A DNA stretch of 64,000 nt from Melampsora larici-populina 98AG31 (lineage: Eukaryota; Basidiomycota; Pucciniomycetes; Pucciniales; Melampsoraceae). Shown in pieces: positions 43,627 to 55,948 of this stretch. Each line of letters begins with the position of its first letter. Position 1 is the first letter of the stretch. The stretch is taken from the NCBI RefSeq assembly GCF_000204055.1, contig NW_006768782.1, positions 209,868 through 273,867 on the forward strand. The letters are read 5' to 3'. Under the pieces are notes generated by a model. It made no database searches, had not been told where the DNA came from, and saw nothing but the letters and a program-made list of their open reading frames with translations. A program made the translations under genes and the position numbers.

Positions 43627-46600
43627 GGTTTTCTGAATTCGATCAACTGTTGAGATGATCAGGTTGACCGTTGGCCTAAATTCGGTTAAAGGTTGGCCTG
43701 GCTGCCGCTAGTCAAAGTGGTGACATTCCTTTGGGTGACAGGTTACCCATAAGCGATTTTAACATGTGACATACAACTACCATGCTTATCACAACAACTT
43801 TCATTCATCGATGTGAAGAGTGAGACACCAGGACCCCGGCATGCTCTTATAAGGGGTACAGATCCAAAAATGTGACTTTTGAGCTTGCTCGGAAACTTGT
43901 CCCTGGCTTTACCCATAGCTTTAAGACAGGTTTAGTCTTTTCAATCAGCTGTATTGGACTTAGCGACTCTGAAATTCAGGCAGAAACCGGTAAAATCCAA
44001 GAGAACGCTGTTTAATCCCATATGTCGTATCTCCGCGCGAGCTCAAAAGTCACAATTCTAGATCTGTACCCTTCATAGGAGCATACCGAAGAGTGAGACA
44101 CCCTCAACTTTCATCTCGTCCCTCAGAAGATGCCACCCACCCCTCGGCCAAGGCTTACATTGCTAGACTATGGCCATCGAGCTATAGTGACCAGTGAGTC
44201 GATGATCTTTTTCTTCGCAGCATGTGGCAAGATATGGAAAAGCCGTTGACTCCTGTCCACTCGATCCAGCGTGCGCGGCCGTCTCGGTGTACGGCCTGTG
44301 GGTACGTACTAGAGTCAAGATTATCTCAAGCACTTCGTTCCTGTTAAGTTGATACCGCACAATCCCGTAGGCCATCTGGAAAATACACAATGCCAACATT
44401 GCTGCAGGAGCTGAATACATGCGGGTGTTGAAGATAGTGCGCCTCCTTTCCTTCGCTTTGAGACTGATTGCTGGAGCTCTGGTCGATATTCGCATCACTC
44501 ACGTCCGTGATCTTTCCTTCCTCGAATCTCCTGCTTCGTCAATTTTGGTTTCCTTCCTCGCGACTGCCGATCTGCCACAATCCAGGAACAAGATCGAGCC
44601 GTTGCAGAAGGTCGAGAGCCACCCGAACGTCTGGACAAACCTGCATCATATTATCAGGATGCCTTCGCGGCAGAATCGAAATGAGGACATATTCATGATC
44701 ATCAACCTGCTTCGGTTTTACCGGGAAGTGTTCAACAGTGAAAATCCTATCTTGGTGTTTCTACCCAATTCCCAATCTAGCAGATTGGGCAGGCCGGACT
44801 ACAACGGCAACTTATCACGTGCTTCACAATTCACCAAATACTCGAGGAGCCCGACTCTTCGATGGCTCTCTAACCAAGTTTCTTCCTTGCTTTCGGAATT
44901 TTTCATGGCACGCAGACAAGCCGGGGAAATCTAAACTGCTCGACAGCTCGGTGATGTCTTCTGCCAATGATCCAGTGTCCACGCTCGATGAAAAGTTTAT
45001 GTATTGGATTCATATGTTCCAGCAAACTGAAAACATTTTTTGCTTTGTCAGTGTTCGCATTTCAAGGAATATGTGCTTTACCGTGACATCTTGATTGCGG
45101 CATCTGTCGTACCAAAAGGGTCGTTAGTGCGTCATGAAGAAAAGGACATTGTGCGTGTTCCACACTGACATGATTTAGCAGGTGAGAATCATAGGCTCAA
45201 CTCAACAAGTCAAAGATCTCAAACTTGTCTGAGATCTTCCTCATCAACACATCACATCCAAGGCTCAGTTTACCAAGTGCACGATATGATTTGTCTAAAC
45301 ACATGGTGACTCTTTTGAGCATCGACCAAATCAGATTTACTACAAATCTCACCCTACATCCATCCTTTACATACTTTAGGGGTATGAAGCTTTTATAGCT
45401 GGTGTTACAATTTCAAAACTGGAAATATTCACAACTTGACATGAGTATTCCAATCTAGCATTCATGTGAATTCATCCTCCAATACTTTTGGCCATGGTGA
45501 CCTTGCCAGGAAAAAGGCAGATAAATTGCCAACGACATCTTAAACTCCCAACCCTTAGAGGCCTTTCTGAAGGTTTGAACAGGTGGGATATTGGGGTCCA
45601 AGTTGGCCCAAAAGTACACAGAGTTACATGTACTTTGGCCTCTTAGGCTGTCCAAAAACCCTGGTCAAAAATGTCATGTAGGAATGTGCTCGGGTGGGGC
45701 TTTCTGGTACCCTCTTCACAGTTTCAGAAATTTAAGACTTTGATGTAGGGACAGTTATATTTTAGGGATTTTTCAACTTGAGCTTCCCTGATTCTTTGGA
45801 GTAAGTGATATGGTGGAACATGGGTGTCAGGTATCCACATCAAAGCTTGAGTACCTCAACCATCCATAAGCTGGAGTCTAACTTTTGGGCATTTTAGTCT
45901 GGTGATACATCACAATGAGTACTAGCTCTATAGCAAGAGATTGTTGGTTGACGAAAGAAAAGCTGTGAGGTATGATTTTCAAGATGATCAAAGAAGCATA
46001 TCACATTGTTTATCTGGAAATTGACATGTCACTGCAGCATCCTCACATGATGACAGGAGATTGGCTGTGCCTCTCAATTTGATTGATTCTCAGCAGACTA
46101 GCCTGAACTGGATTGGACACTGTGAAGGTATATAGTTATGCATGGAGGTTTGATCTGTATCATAGTAGATTTACTGACCAAGGTGGAAGAATGAACTATG
46201 TGTAGGCAAGTAATTAGAGCATGGATGGTGGAAAACAAGCAGCATTCATAGGAACAGCTGAACACAGGCATTGGTTGGGGGAAAGAGTATCAGGCAGGAC
46301 CCAGGGATACCACTATAAAGGGTGGTCACCAAGAGAGATTCCTTTTGAGCTCTCATGGGGGTTGACACAAGACCATTGCTAAACAGTGGTTTTGAAGACA
46401 CTTTGAATACTTGAAGCCATTTTATCAATGAAGCAGCCCTTAATCAATGCTTCCTCATGTGACTCTTGGTTCAAGTCAAAATCTCTTAAGAGAATCAATC
46501 CACAGTGGACTTTTCATAAATTTGAAAAGTCTGAGTTTTGAATAGCTGGCTGTGGGGGTCAACGTGGCCTTTGAATCTTCTTGTCCATAGCGGACTTTTC

Positions 46601-49600
46601 ATTTTTTCCCTTTCATTCTAGGTACAAACATACTACACCTTGCTAGAAGGAATTGAAACACCCATTTCATAACACCCAGAACCTCCCAAAACACACTTGG
46701 TTGGTTTGGTGCGATGAATATGGTCTGAAGTGGGGTTTGTTAGTTGTTTAATGTATGCGCTCAAGTGTGTTATGATATTCCTGTTTCAGTGTTGTGTATT
46801 GTGCTCTTGTTGTGTCTGCAAATCTCAAAGATTGCCATTTCATTTCATCATTGGATATGTAGCTTGGATCCTTTTTTCTCTCATCACTACAACTCACAAG
46901 TGTTTTTCTTAACTTGAGCTATTATTTTGTTTTCCTTTTTTCTATAAATATTTACCTATGAGTCTAAAAAGTTTGTTTCCTCATCTATCAAACTGTTATT
47001 ATCACACTCAAGCAACCTTCTAACTTATGTTGCATCTTGCTTTGTGTGGATGACTCATATGTAAGATATTTAGTTTTCTTTGTACATGTTTGTTTTATGT
47101 TTGCAAAATAAATGATCTATCAAACTCTTATTATCACACTAAAGCAACCTTCTAACTTATGTTGTATATTGCTTCGTGTGGATGTCTCATAGGTTTTCTC
47201 AATTGGGATAAATCCTGCATCAGTCCTATGTTGATCTACTTTGAAAAACAAGAGTACTGCACTTCAAATGATGTCTGCAAAGACATCATTTTTGATGAGA
47301 TCAAACCAATCAAAAAATGTGAAAGGGAAATAGAGTTGACCTGGGAGAGGAAATTACAACAAGTTGTCACCTGCAGTGTTGGCACATGATTTTTTGATTT
47401 GTCAAATTTTTGGATCCAATCTTCATATTTGAAGGTCGGGTTCAAAAATTTGAAAAGTCAAAAATTCAAAACTTAAAGTTTGAAAATTCCACTGTGGCAA
47501 AAATTGACAATTTCACATTCAAATTTAACATTTGAAAGTCCATTTCAGCTTGAAAGTAACTTTTCTATGCAACCAGCCTCTATGGGGAAGTTTGAGGTCC
47601 ATTTTGGGGTCCTGATCAGTGTGTCTGCATCATCATACCAAAATGCCAAGTCTGGCTACAGGCAAAGAAGAGGCCCCAGGACCAGTGAATTGTAAAGCCA
47701 TGAGGGCCATTGTTCAAGAATGCAATTGTCCTTTGGTTGTGGGGTATACCACTCCAACTGTAGCCACACCCATTCTTTCAGTAGAATATGGTGATATAAG
47801 ATGAAACCCAGGGTTCACTAGGATTTGGGTGAAGTAAATTTTATGCAAAATCAATTTTGGCCCTTTTTAGGTGCAACTCCAACACAGGGCCTGGAAGATC
47901 CACTGTGAATCCAGACAACATATAGCTGCATATGTACCAACAGACAAGAATCTCAAACGGAGTTGACCAATACTCTTGTTTCACTAGTTGTCTACTTTTA
48001 TTGGATTGAAGAAACTCTAAAACATAACTTTACAAAATGTTTCTTTGCCCATACCCTACTTTAGTTCATGTGAAACACTTTTGCATAAACAATTTCAATG
48101 GGTCATTTGAGATGACCTCATGGTCCCAATCTCACAAGGTGTAAATGATGTCATTGATCTTCATGAAACAAATTCAGCTTTTGGGTTTGTATTAATTAGA
48201 GATCTGATCAGATAAGTTTCTTAAAAGGAGTTGCTACTCTGTCTCAACTCTCCACAAATTCAAGCATCATGACATCAAAAATTGTACTCCCAAGATGAGT
48301 GCATAAATTCAAATATTTGACTCTGACACATTGTTTTCTGATCGCCCATATGATAGCCATATTCTGCTTGGATGATTGTATTCTTCCAAAATACATCTTA
48401 TCCCCGAGAAACCTTCTTAGTTACTTGAAAGATGGGTCGGAAGAAGCCGCAGGCACACACACTGAAATCCTGTCCGGGCAAGTGAAATGATGCAGACTTG
48501 CGAGATTTGCACGAATGAAGCTATAGAGGTAGAAGTCATCATTTCAATGGCTCTTAGCCAAACAGGTTGTCCAGTCACCATGAGTCCAGCTTCACAATTA
48601 CCCCATAACTGAAGTCATCAACATCGAAGGATCAAAGAAATCTTCGCCACTTTGATCAAGATCACAAATAATAGAACAAGTTTTTCAGTCATGAAACAAT
48701 GTGTTGTTATGGGCAATGGCAAATGCGAAAGTTTCCTATGCAAGTACGGTAGGGAGACTTCAAGGAATTATTTTCAAAGTAACCTCAACTAAGGCAAGGC
48801 TATCTATTTTAAAAAAACATTGTTCTATCTCCCCTCAAATCTCTTGGGATATCATTGGTTGTGAAAGTCATTGAGTGATCAAAAACCAAGCAAGTACTAT
48901 CAACTTCTTCCAGGTGTAGTAAAATAGACACTGATACAATTAGATTACAAAATTGATTTAAGCAAATCACTTATTTGGCGCTCTCGCAATTTCCGCGCAG
49001 TGAAAATAAAAGGTGAGGAATAGTACAATGTGAAGTGAGTCGAAAGAGGAATGTTTGCTCCTCGACGAGCGCACAGGATCTCCCTTTCTGCCTCAAAGGA
49101 AGTTGGCGTGCGCTCGTCGACGAGCCAACACCCCACAGACACAGTGAGCTATAGATGGAACAGCTCCACGGACGTATCACGATCGACACTTCACATCGGA
49201 TGACAGCGCAGACGTTCCAGGTTTAATAAACTAACCCGGATCCTGGTGTAGTCGTGTTTTAGAAATGATGTTCATGAAACCGATCATCAATCAAGTACAA
49301 ACTCTAAATCTCTTGAAACCCGATAATCAAAGCAAAATTCACTCGACTTCCTTGGTACTTGTTATCAGGAATTCAATAACATTGATTTTAAAAAAAGCTT
49401 CAAGTTGAATGAAAGATTCGGGCTTAAGGTGGTCTCGAAAAAGTGGTGGAGAATCAATGCCCCATCATAGCAAGTTTGAGTGAATAACCATCAATTCAGA
49501 AAAGATTGTCGAAAATTCCCCGCCAACTTGCTGGAGTTTTGCGGTCAACTTTGGTCAAGCTTTTGTAAATTCTTATCGCGACTGTAGTTCAATATCTCTT

Positions 49601-50301
49601 TAAACAAAGTTGAGGAGATATCAGGACCAGTTTTTTTATCATCTCAAACCTATGAGATCACGGCGCTTAATTAGAATGTTATGCTTGTTTTCTGATATAT
49701 CTTAAATCACACGCAATTATAGCAAATTGCAACGTAACTCTGGAGTCATCTACTGGTGTCAGTATAACCGAATATGTACCGTCAATGATGAGAAGATTTT
49801 CTGATATCAGGCGCCTTGAAACCTCGAAGCCCTTGTGACTAAGTTTCAATCACCTTGTATTTCGCAAATAGACGCCTGATAGCATCTCATCATCAGCTCG
49901 TACTTTGTCTAAACTTATCAAAGTGCCCCCCTCCCGAGTAGTTGAGGGACGAGGGAGGGACTTACGGCCAAAGTCCCCCCTTTTAACTGACAACAGCAAG
50001 ATTTTCGGTCTCTTTTGATTTATTGCCCATTAAGAGGGTTCTAGACATCATAAAAGCTTACTTCCAGTCGCAAGAATATTCGTCTGAACCTTCTACATGT
50101 CCTCATGTGTTTTTTAGCGTACAATATATTCATCAAACTCACTCAGAGGAGTTGTAAGAAATTGTAGCTAGAACACCTAATTGAATACATGACCCCTCGA
50201 GGCGGGCTTGAACCCCCCAAAACACGGTGTCCAAGAGTTGAATTGACAATGAATGTACTGGCAGCGAGGATCTGAAACCGGCACCAGTAGACAAACAAGA
50301 T
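43627..50301. other. gene-poor stretch, no named gene
   Basis: The best open frame is 44419-44934 (+, 171 codons), which overlaps other frames with similar openness and shows no domain. A spliced gene beginning near 44128 could be drawn but matches nothing I know. Two 75-80-bp direct repeats (about 46983 and 47115) share TTATTATCACAC and GCAACCTTCTAACTTATGTT. A GC-rich hairpin lies at 49061-49124. The rest is AT-rich and unremarkable. Confidence 0.45.
49061..49124. repeat. hairpin with GC-rich stem
   Basis: CTCGACGAGCGCAC (49061-49074) and GTGCGCTCGTCGACGAG (49108-49124) are inverted copies around a 33-base loop. No T-tract or gene context explains it. Confidence 0.6.
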
Positions 50302-50306
50302 GTTAA

Positions 50307-50979
50307 TATTGAGATATAACTCCAATGGCCAACATCCTGATCAAGCAACGTAGCAACCTGTCCGCATTGGTCCTAGTATCTAAACGTCTCTGTTCTCATC
50401 TCTATTTCTATTTCTTCTTTTTCTCTTTATTATCATATACGTTTGATCCTTGTCCCAAAGCAGCGCATGAGAGACACAAACCTGATCAAAGATTGTAACC
50501 TATGTATCGGAAAGTTATCACTATAAAGAGCACTATTGTTTGCGTGTAAATGTTGTTTTTCCTCACTCAAACATTCTTGTGTCTTATTCGTGCTACCTTC
50601 CAACAGGTGCATTTCTTTTCTTCATCACTCCTTAGTGATATCTAGCCAAAGCGCTCTCATTCATCACTAACTTGTGATTCCTTATCAGGTTAGCTAGTAG
50701 TTATATGTTTTCTCTCTTTTACTAATGCGTATCGTGCTCAGTAATCTTACTCAAACATTCTTGTGTCTTATTCGTGCTACCTTCCAACAGGTGCATTTCT
50801 TTTCTTCATCACTCCTTAGTGATATCTAGCCAAAGCGCTCTCATTCATCACTAACTTGTGATTCCTTATCAGGTGCATTTCTTTTCTTCATCACTCCTTA
50901 GTGATATCTAGCCAAAGCGCTCTCATTCATCACTAACTTGTGATTCCTTATCAGTCACGTGCACATTCCTATTTTATTA
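50307..50979 (+). repeat. 5' LTR of the copia element
   Basis: 673 bp, TA...TA ends, containing three copies of an 82-bp unit at 50607-50688, 50791-50872 and 50873-50954. Confidence 0.95.
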
Positions 50980-50994
50980 GGTTATGAGCCCAGC
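50980..50994 (+). other. primer-binding site matching the initiator tRNA-Met anticodon region
   Basis: GGTTATGAGCCCAGC abuts the LTR. Its complement, GCUGGGCUCAUAACC, is the anticodon stem-loop segment of initiator tRNA-Met (CAU anticodon inside). This is the primer arrangement of Drosophila copia, where a 5' half-tRNA primes reverse transcription. Confidence 0.8.
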
Positions 50995-51035
50995 ACAATC
51001 ATCTTAATCAGATTCAGCGCTATCTATATCATCTT

Positions 51036-54000
51036 ATGAACGACGGTCAATCTCGAACTTCGTCCGCACCTGCAACCCCAACTAACACCATCACCTACGA
51101 TCACAACAACATTACTGAAGTAATGACGAGTCACAACTCCGCATCTGAAGCCACGCACATAACTCCTCTGGAGCATGACTGGCAAAGATGGTCGCCATTA
51201 ATGCTAGCGCATTTCATGGAAGGCGACCTCGATTCCATAGTCGACGGAACCGAGCCTGAACCAGCTGAAGACGCCTCCGCTGCAGTCAAACTAGACTATC
51301 AACGTCGACGTAAGAAAGCTGCTGGATTCATCTCGAGGAAGCTAAGTCCTGAGAATCGAGCTTTGGTAATCAATGCCACTAACATTAAAGACCCCAAAGC
51401 CATCTGGGACGCATTAGTTAAACTTTATGCTTCTACCAAAGCACGTAATCGTGCTCGTATTCTCAGAAAATTCCTTAATCTTAAATGTTCAGATAACTCT
51501 CTTTCATCTTTCCTCACCGAGTATCGAAAAATCACTCATGAGATGACTGAAGTATCCTTCAAGATTGATGATGACATATTAGCTCATATGCTGTTGTACA
51601 AATTGTCGCCTCGCTATCATTCCACTCGTGATTTATTAGCTCACACAGCTGAAACGGCCGATACTCTACTTACTCTAAACCAAGTCTTTGAGCATCTTCA
51701 ACAAATCGTATTAGACTATCAACCCACTAGTGCTGTTTCTCCTCCTTCTGCTCTTATTGCTGAACGTCGTCCTATCTCATACGAACGATGTTTAAACGGT
51801 GTCCACAATCCTTTGACTTCTCACACTTCGACTGAATGCTATCAACTCCATCCTGAATTGAAACCCATCCGCAACATCAATCGGTCTTCAAATCGTAGCT
51901 CAGCCAATGCAACCATTAGTGGTACGGTTCTCACTACTTACGTCTTCAATGCAACTCTCACCGGAAAACCAGTTCTTGACTCAGGCGCTTCGCAATCTAT
52001 GTTTAGCTCGAGACTTTGCTTTACTGATTATAGACCTTGTCACGCTACCATCCATGTCGCCAACGGTCAACAAATCACCGCCGTCGGATCCGGAACCGTG
52101 TCTGGAACCCATGAAGGAAAACCCGTATCTTTCACTGATTGTCTCCACGTACCTCAGTTATCAACAAATCTTGTTAGCATGGTCGCCTTGGTTCGAAAAG
52201 GCTGCACGTTCAACTTTACTCCGGATGCTAGCTTTAACGTTGTTGTTGGCTCTGATGTGGTTCTCACTGGGGACACCAAGAGTGGAGTTATGGAAGTTAA
52301 CTTCGACATGGGCAAGTCAATTCAACTCTCACTCAAAGCTTCACCTCAAATTAATGCTTCCACTCTTCACAGGCGCCTAGGCCATCCTGGACGAGTCCCT
52401 TTGGAGAAGGCCTTTCCTGGAGTCACTTTTTCTGATTCATGTGAACCTTGTATCCTGTCCAAACATCATCGTCTTCCATTTAAAAGCCATCTTCCTGCTG
52501 CTTGTGAACGTCTATCAGTGTTACATAGTGACTTAAGTGGCATCATTTCTCCTCCTTCTCTGGGTGGTGGCCGTTATTACTTTAAAATTACCGATCAAAA
52601 GACCAATTTTAAGTTTGTTTATATTCTTAAAACTAAATGTCAAACCTTTTCTTATTTTGTTCAATTTAAATCACTTGTCGAAAATCAAACCAATCTTAAA
52701 ATCAAATCACTTATCAATGATAACGGCGGAGAATACACTTCAAAACAGTTCACTGAGTTCATTAATCACAAAGGTATTAAAATGGACTTTACCGCTCCAT
52801 TTACTCCTCAACAAAATCCCATCTCTGAACGTGGCAATCGCACCACCACTGAGAAGGCTAGAGCCTTGCTTAAACAAGCTAGTCTACCACTCATTTTCTG
52901 GGCCGAAGCAGTTTCCACTTCAGTCTACTTAGAAAACATTACTCCCTTTGCTCGAGACAATTTCGTTACTCCTTACGAAAATTGGTTTGGAAAATCTCCT
53001 TCTTACTCTCACTTACGTGTATTCGGATGTCTTGCGTATGTTCACGTTGGTAAGGAACGTCGAACCAGCAAGTTCTCTGATGTCGCAAAGAAGGGAGTCC
53101 TTCTTGGTTATCAAGGTACAATGCACAATTATCGTGTCTATTTGCTTGATGATCATCGAGTGGTGTACAGCCACGATGTGGTCTTCAACGAAGAAATCTT
53201 TCCTTTCTCTGATCCTCAGGTTCTGTCGGCCTTCAACAAGAAGTTCGGCAACTTAGATCAGAATTTTCTTGAAGACATCAATGATGACTTATTTGAAGAA
53301 ATTCCTCCTTCCTCTCCGATTCATCCACTTTCAGAGGATGAAGATTTATCTATGTCTACTTCAATTCCTCTCGAACCTCATTCCGCTTCTCCTTCAGCAA
53401 ATCCTGAAGATATTTCACCTGAAATTGAAACTCAAAGTGAAGGTAACCCACCTCTCGAAGAAGAACCTCAGGTCAAAGACGAATCTCAAGTCGAACCTCA
53501 AGTTGAAGAAGAACCTTCAGACGAAGAACCTCCTTCGAATGATACCATCACTGGTCGTCCCAGTTTCGCTTATGTTCCTGCCACCGAACCTGCTCCTAAA
53601 GCCATCACCAGCTCCATAGACACTTCGAATATCCTCACTACTAGAAGACGAGCCAACTATGCAGTTAGTTCACTCACCTCGATGCGTCGCGCCAATTTAG
53701 CCAATTTAAATTCTGAACCGCACTCCTATCGAGAAGCTATGATTCGACCTGACTCAGCCGAGTGGAAGAAGGCTATTTCAAAAGAGCTCAACGCACTCAT
53801 TGACATGGGCGTCTTCACTGAAATGGAGCTGCCTGCTGGAGCTCATGCTCTGGGTACGACTTGGGCTTTTCGACGAAAGACGGACGAGAACAATGTAGTC
53901 ATCAAACATAAAGCCCGACTCTGTGCCCAAGGTTTCTCCCAGATACCTGGTCTGGACTATAACGAGACCTATGCTCCAACTGGTAGAGCGGCAAGTATGC

Positions 54001-55268
54001 GTATGGCACTTAGCATCTGTGGTATTGAGGACCTTGAACTTCGACTCATGGATGCGGTGGGTGCGTTCTTGAACGGTATACCTGAAGAAACTCTTTACAT
54101 CAAAATTCCTCAAGGGTACTCATCTAAACTCACCGGTAACAACATCGTCCTACTCTTAAACAGATCACTGTATGGCTTAAAACAGTCTCCACGCTGTTGG
54201 TACAATATGGTTAAATCATTCTTTCTCTCTATCAATTTCTCTCCCTCCAAGTCCGACCCATGTCTTTTCATTTCGAATGATCCAACTTGGCGATGTTTTG
54301 TCCATGTCCACGTCGATGATATGCTCATCATGGGTAAAGACACGGCTAGATTTTCACAGCTCATTCAATCACGTTTTCAGATGGAGGATATGGGTGTTTG
54401 TTCTTTCTACTTAGGTATGAGGCTGGAACGTAATCATGAAGCGCGTACTATCACTCTCACTCAAGACAAGTATATCCTCAATATGCTCGAGGAGTACGGA
54501 ATGACCGACTGCCACCCGGTTTCAACTCCAATGATTCCCGGAACCTATCTCTCACCAGCCTCCGACGAAGATCACGAACAATTTCTCGAAACTGGCCAGA
54601 ACTACAACAGAGCTGTTGGACTGCTGAATTACCTAGTCCTGTGTACGCGACCTGACCTGGCATTCACCGCTGGACAACTCGCACAGCATCTCAAGAAACC
54701 CGGGACTGAGCATTGGGCCGCATTCAAGCGCGTACTCAGGTATCTTCAAGGCACTTATCAAGATGGTTTAGTTTTAGGTGGTGGAAAGGTGGAATTAAAG
54801 GTGTATGCGGATTCGGATTATGCTGGGTGCCCTGCAACCAGGCGCTCAACGTCAGGTTACATTTCAAAAGTAGGAAATGGCAGTGTTAGTTGGCGTTCAA
54901 GAAAACAGCCATCAGTCTCAACCTCGTCTACGGAGGCCGAGTATCGTGCTGCGTATGAAGCAGCGCAAGAAACGATATGGCTACGAAGAATATTGCAAGA
55001 TTTAGGTTGTCCGCAAACTGGAGGTACCCCGTTCTTGTGCGATAACCAAAGCTCACTTGCGCTGCAGAAGAACCCACTATTTAAAGATAGGTCGAAACAC
55101 TTTGCTGTTCATCTTCACTGGATTCGTGAACAGGTGGATGCAAACTTGATTACTCCGACCTACATTCCAACAAAGGAGATGTTAGCTGATGTGTGTACGA
55201 AGTCTTTGCCGCGTCCTCAACATCAATATCTTACCAACTTAATCACAGCTTGGGATGTTCACAATTGA
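51036..55268 (+). CDS. Ty1/copia Gag-Pol polyprotein
   Basis: 1410 aa in one frame. Gag region (about 50-230) of UBN2 type with LKCSDNSLSSFLTEYRKITH. A CLNGVHNPLTSHTSTECYQL motif replaces the usual CCHC knuckle. Protease VLDSGAS (about 315). Integrase zinc domain LHRRLGHP ... CEPC (about 445-480). Integrase core with HSDLSG, NDNGGEY and PQQNPISERGNR for D, D and E. A Glu/Ser/Pro-rich linker (about 755-860). RT (about 905-1150) with KARLCAQGF, LYGLKQSPRCWY and the catalytic HVDD in VHVHVDDMLIM. RNase H (about 1258-1390) with ADSDYAGC, SSTEAEYRA, CDNQSS and RSKHFAVHLHWI. The domain order PR-IN-RT-RH defines copia. The ATG at 51036 lies 42 bases after the primer site. No stop or frameshift. In copia elements Gag is usually raised over Pol by splicing or proteolysis. 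Confidence 0.96.
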   Translation: MNDGQSRTSSAPATPTNTITYDHNNITEVMTSHNSASEATHITPLEHDWQRWSPLMLAHFMEGDLDSIVDGTEPEPAEDASAAVKLDYQRRRKKAAGFISRKLSPENRALVINATNIKDPKAIWDALVKLYASTKARNRARILRKFLNLKCSDNSLSSFLTEYRKITHEMTEVSFKIDDDILAHMLLYKLSPRYHSTRDLLAHTAETADTLLTLNQVFEHLQQIVLDYQPTSAVSPPSALIAERRPISYERCLNGVHNPLTSHTSTECYQLHPELKPIRNINRSSNRSSANATISGTVLTTYVFNATLTGKPVLDSGASQSMFSSRLCFTDYRPCHATIHVANGQQITAVGSGTVSGTHEGKPVSFTDCLHVPQLSTNLVSMVALVRKGCTFNFTPDASFNVVVGSDVVLTGDTKSGVMEVNFDMGKSIQLSLKASPQINASTLHRRLGHPGRVPLEKAFPGVTFSDSCEPCILSKHHRLPFKSHLPAACERLSVLHSDLSGIISPPSLGGGRYYFKITDQKTNFKFVYILKTKCQTFSYFVQFKSLVENQTNLKIKSLINDNGGEYTSKQFTEFINHKGIKMDFTAPFTPQQNPISERGNRTTTEKARALLKQASLPLIFWAEAVSTSVYLENITPFARDNFVTPYENWFGKSPSYSHLRVFGCLAYVHVGKERRTSKFSDVAKKGVLLGYQGTMHNYRVYLLDDHRVVYSHDVVFNEEIFPFSDPQVLSAFNKKFGNLDQNFLEDINDDLFEEIPPSSPIHPLSEDEDLSMSTSIPLEPHSASPSANPEDISPEIETQSEGNPPLEEEPQVKDESQVEPQVEEEPSDEEPPSNDTITGRPSFAYVPATEPAPKAITSSIDTSNILTTRRRANYAVSSLTSMRRANLANLNSEPHSYREAMIRPDSAEWKKAISKELNALIDMGVFTEMELPAGAHALGTTWAFRRKTDENNVVIKHKARLCAQGFSQIPGLDYNETYAPTGRAASMRMALSICGIEDLELRLMDAVGAFLNGIPEETLYIKIPQGYSSKLTGNNIVLLLNRSLYGLKQSPRCWYNMVKSFFLSINFSPSKSDPCLFISNDPTWRCFVHVHVDDMLIMGKDTARFSQLIQSRFQMEDMGVCSFYLGMRLERNHEARTITLTQDKYILNMLEEYGMTDCHPVSTPMIPGTYLSPASDEDHEQFLETGQNYNRAVGLLNYLVLCTRPDLAFTAGQLAQHLKKPGTEHWAAFKRVLRYLQGTYQDGLVLGGGKVELKVYADSDYAGCPATRRSTSGYISKVGNGSVSWRSRKQPSVSTSSTEAEYRAAYEAAQETIWLRRILQDLGCPQTGGTPFLCDNQSSLALQKNPLFKDRSKHFAVHLHWIREQVDANLITPTYIPTKEMLADVCTKSLPRPQHQYLTNLITAWDVHN

Positions 55269-55275
55269 GGGGGGG
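55267..55275 (+). other. polypurine tract of the copia element
   Basis: GAGGGGGGG overlaps the polyprotein stop codon and abuts the 3' LTR. Confidence 0.85.
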
Positions 55276-55948
55276 TATTGAGATATAACTCCAATGGCCA
55301 ACATCCTGATCAAGCAACGTAGCAACCTGTCCGCATTGGTCCTAGTATCTAAACGTCTCTGTTCTCATCTCTATTTCTATTTCTTCTTTTTCTCTTTATT
55401 ATCATATACGTTTGATCCTTGTCCCAAAGCAGCGCATGAGAGACACAAACCTGATCAAAGATTGTAACCTATGTATCGGAAAGTTATCACTATAAAGAGC
55501 ACTATTGTTTGCGTGTAAATGTTGTTTTTCCTCACTCAAACATTCTTGTGTCTTATTCGTGCTACCTTCCAACAGGTGCATTTCTTTTCTTCATCACTCC
55601 TTAGTGATATCTAGCCAAAGCGCTCTCATTCATCACTAACTTGTGATTCCTTATCAGGTTAGCTAGTAGTTATATGTTTTCTCTCTTTTACTAATGCGTA
55701 TCGTGCTCAGTAATCTTACTCAAACATTCTTGTGTCTTATTCGTGCTACCTTCCAACAGGTGCATTTCTTTTCTTCATCACTCCTTAGTGATATCTAGCC
55801 AAAGCGCTCTCATTCATCACTAACTTGTGATTCCTTATCAGGTGCATTTCTTTTCTTCATCACTCCTTAGTGATATCTAGCCAAAGCGCTCTCATTCATC
55901 ACTAACTTGTGATTCCTTATCAGTCACGTGCACATTCCTATTTTATTA
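55276..55948 (+). repeat. 3' LTR of the copia element
   Basis: 673 bp with no difference seen from 50307-50979, followed by target duplication GTTAA. Confidence 0.95.

Larger units (their letters stand above)
50307..55948 (+). mobile_element. Ty1/copia LTR retrotransposon, apparently complete
   Basis: Two 673-bp LTRs (50307-50979, 55276-55948), in which I find no difference by eye, flank one uninterrupted polyprotein. The 5-bp target duplication GTTAA (50302-50306, 55949-55953) fixes the boundaries, so the LTRs start TATTGAG and end TTTATTA. The primer site follows the 5' LTR immediately and the purine tract precedes the 3' LTR immediately, which independently supports these ends. Identical LTRs and an intact ORF indicate a very recent and possibly active copy. 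Confidence 0.96.

Noticed and set aside
44128..45095. Possible spliced gene on the plus strand with GT-AG signals
   Set aside because: Different joins give unrelated proteins, none with a recognised domain, and several frames are equally open.
50139..50306. B-box-like GGTTCAAGCCC and GGTTTCAGATCC on the minus strand next to the copia insertion, suggesting a tRNA-gene target
   Set aside because: No cloverleaf with paired acceptor ends could be drawn on either side of the insertion.
50310..50979. Copia LTR starting at the internal TG (TGAGATATAAC)
   Set aside because: The bases TAT before it are shared by both LTRs, and the GTTAA duplication only fits a start at 50307.
51907..53619. Several plus-strand frames of 100-157 codons inside the copia element
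   Set aside because: Out-of-frame shadows of the 1410-aa polyprotein with Leu/Ser-rich composition.
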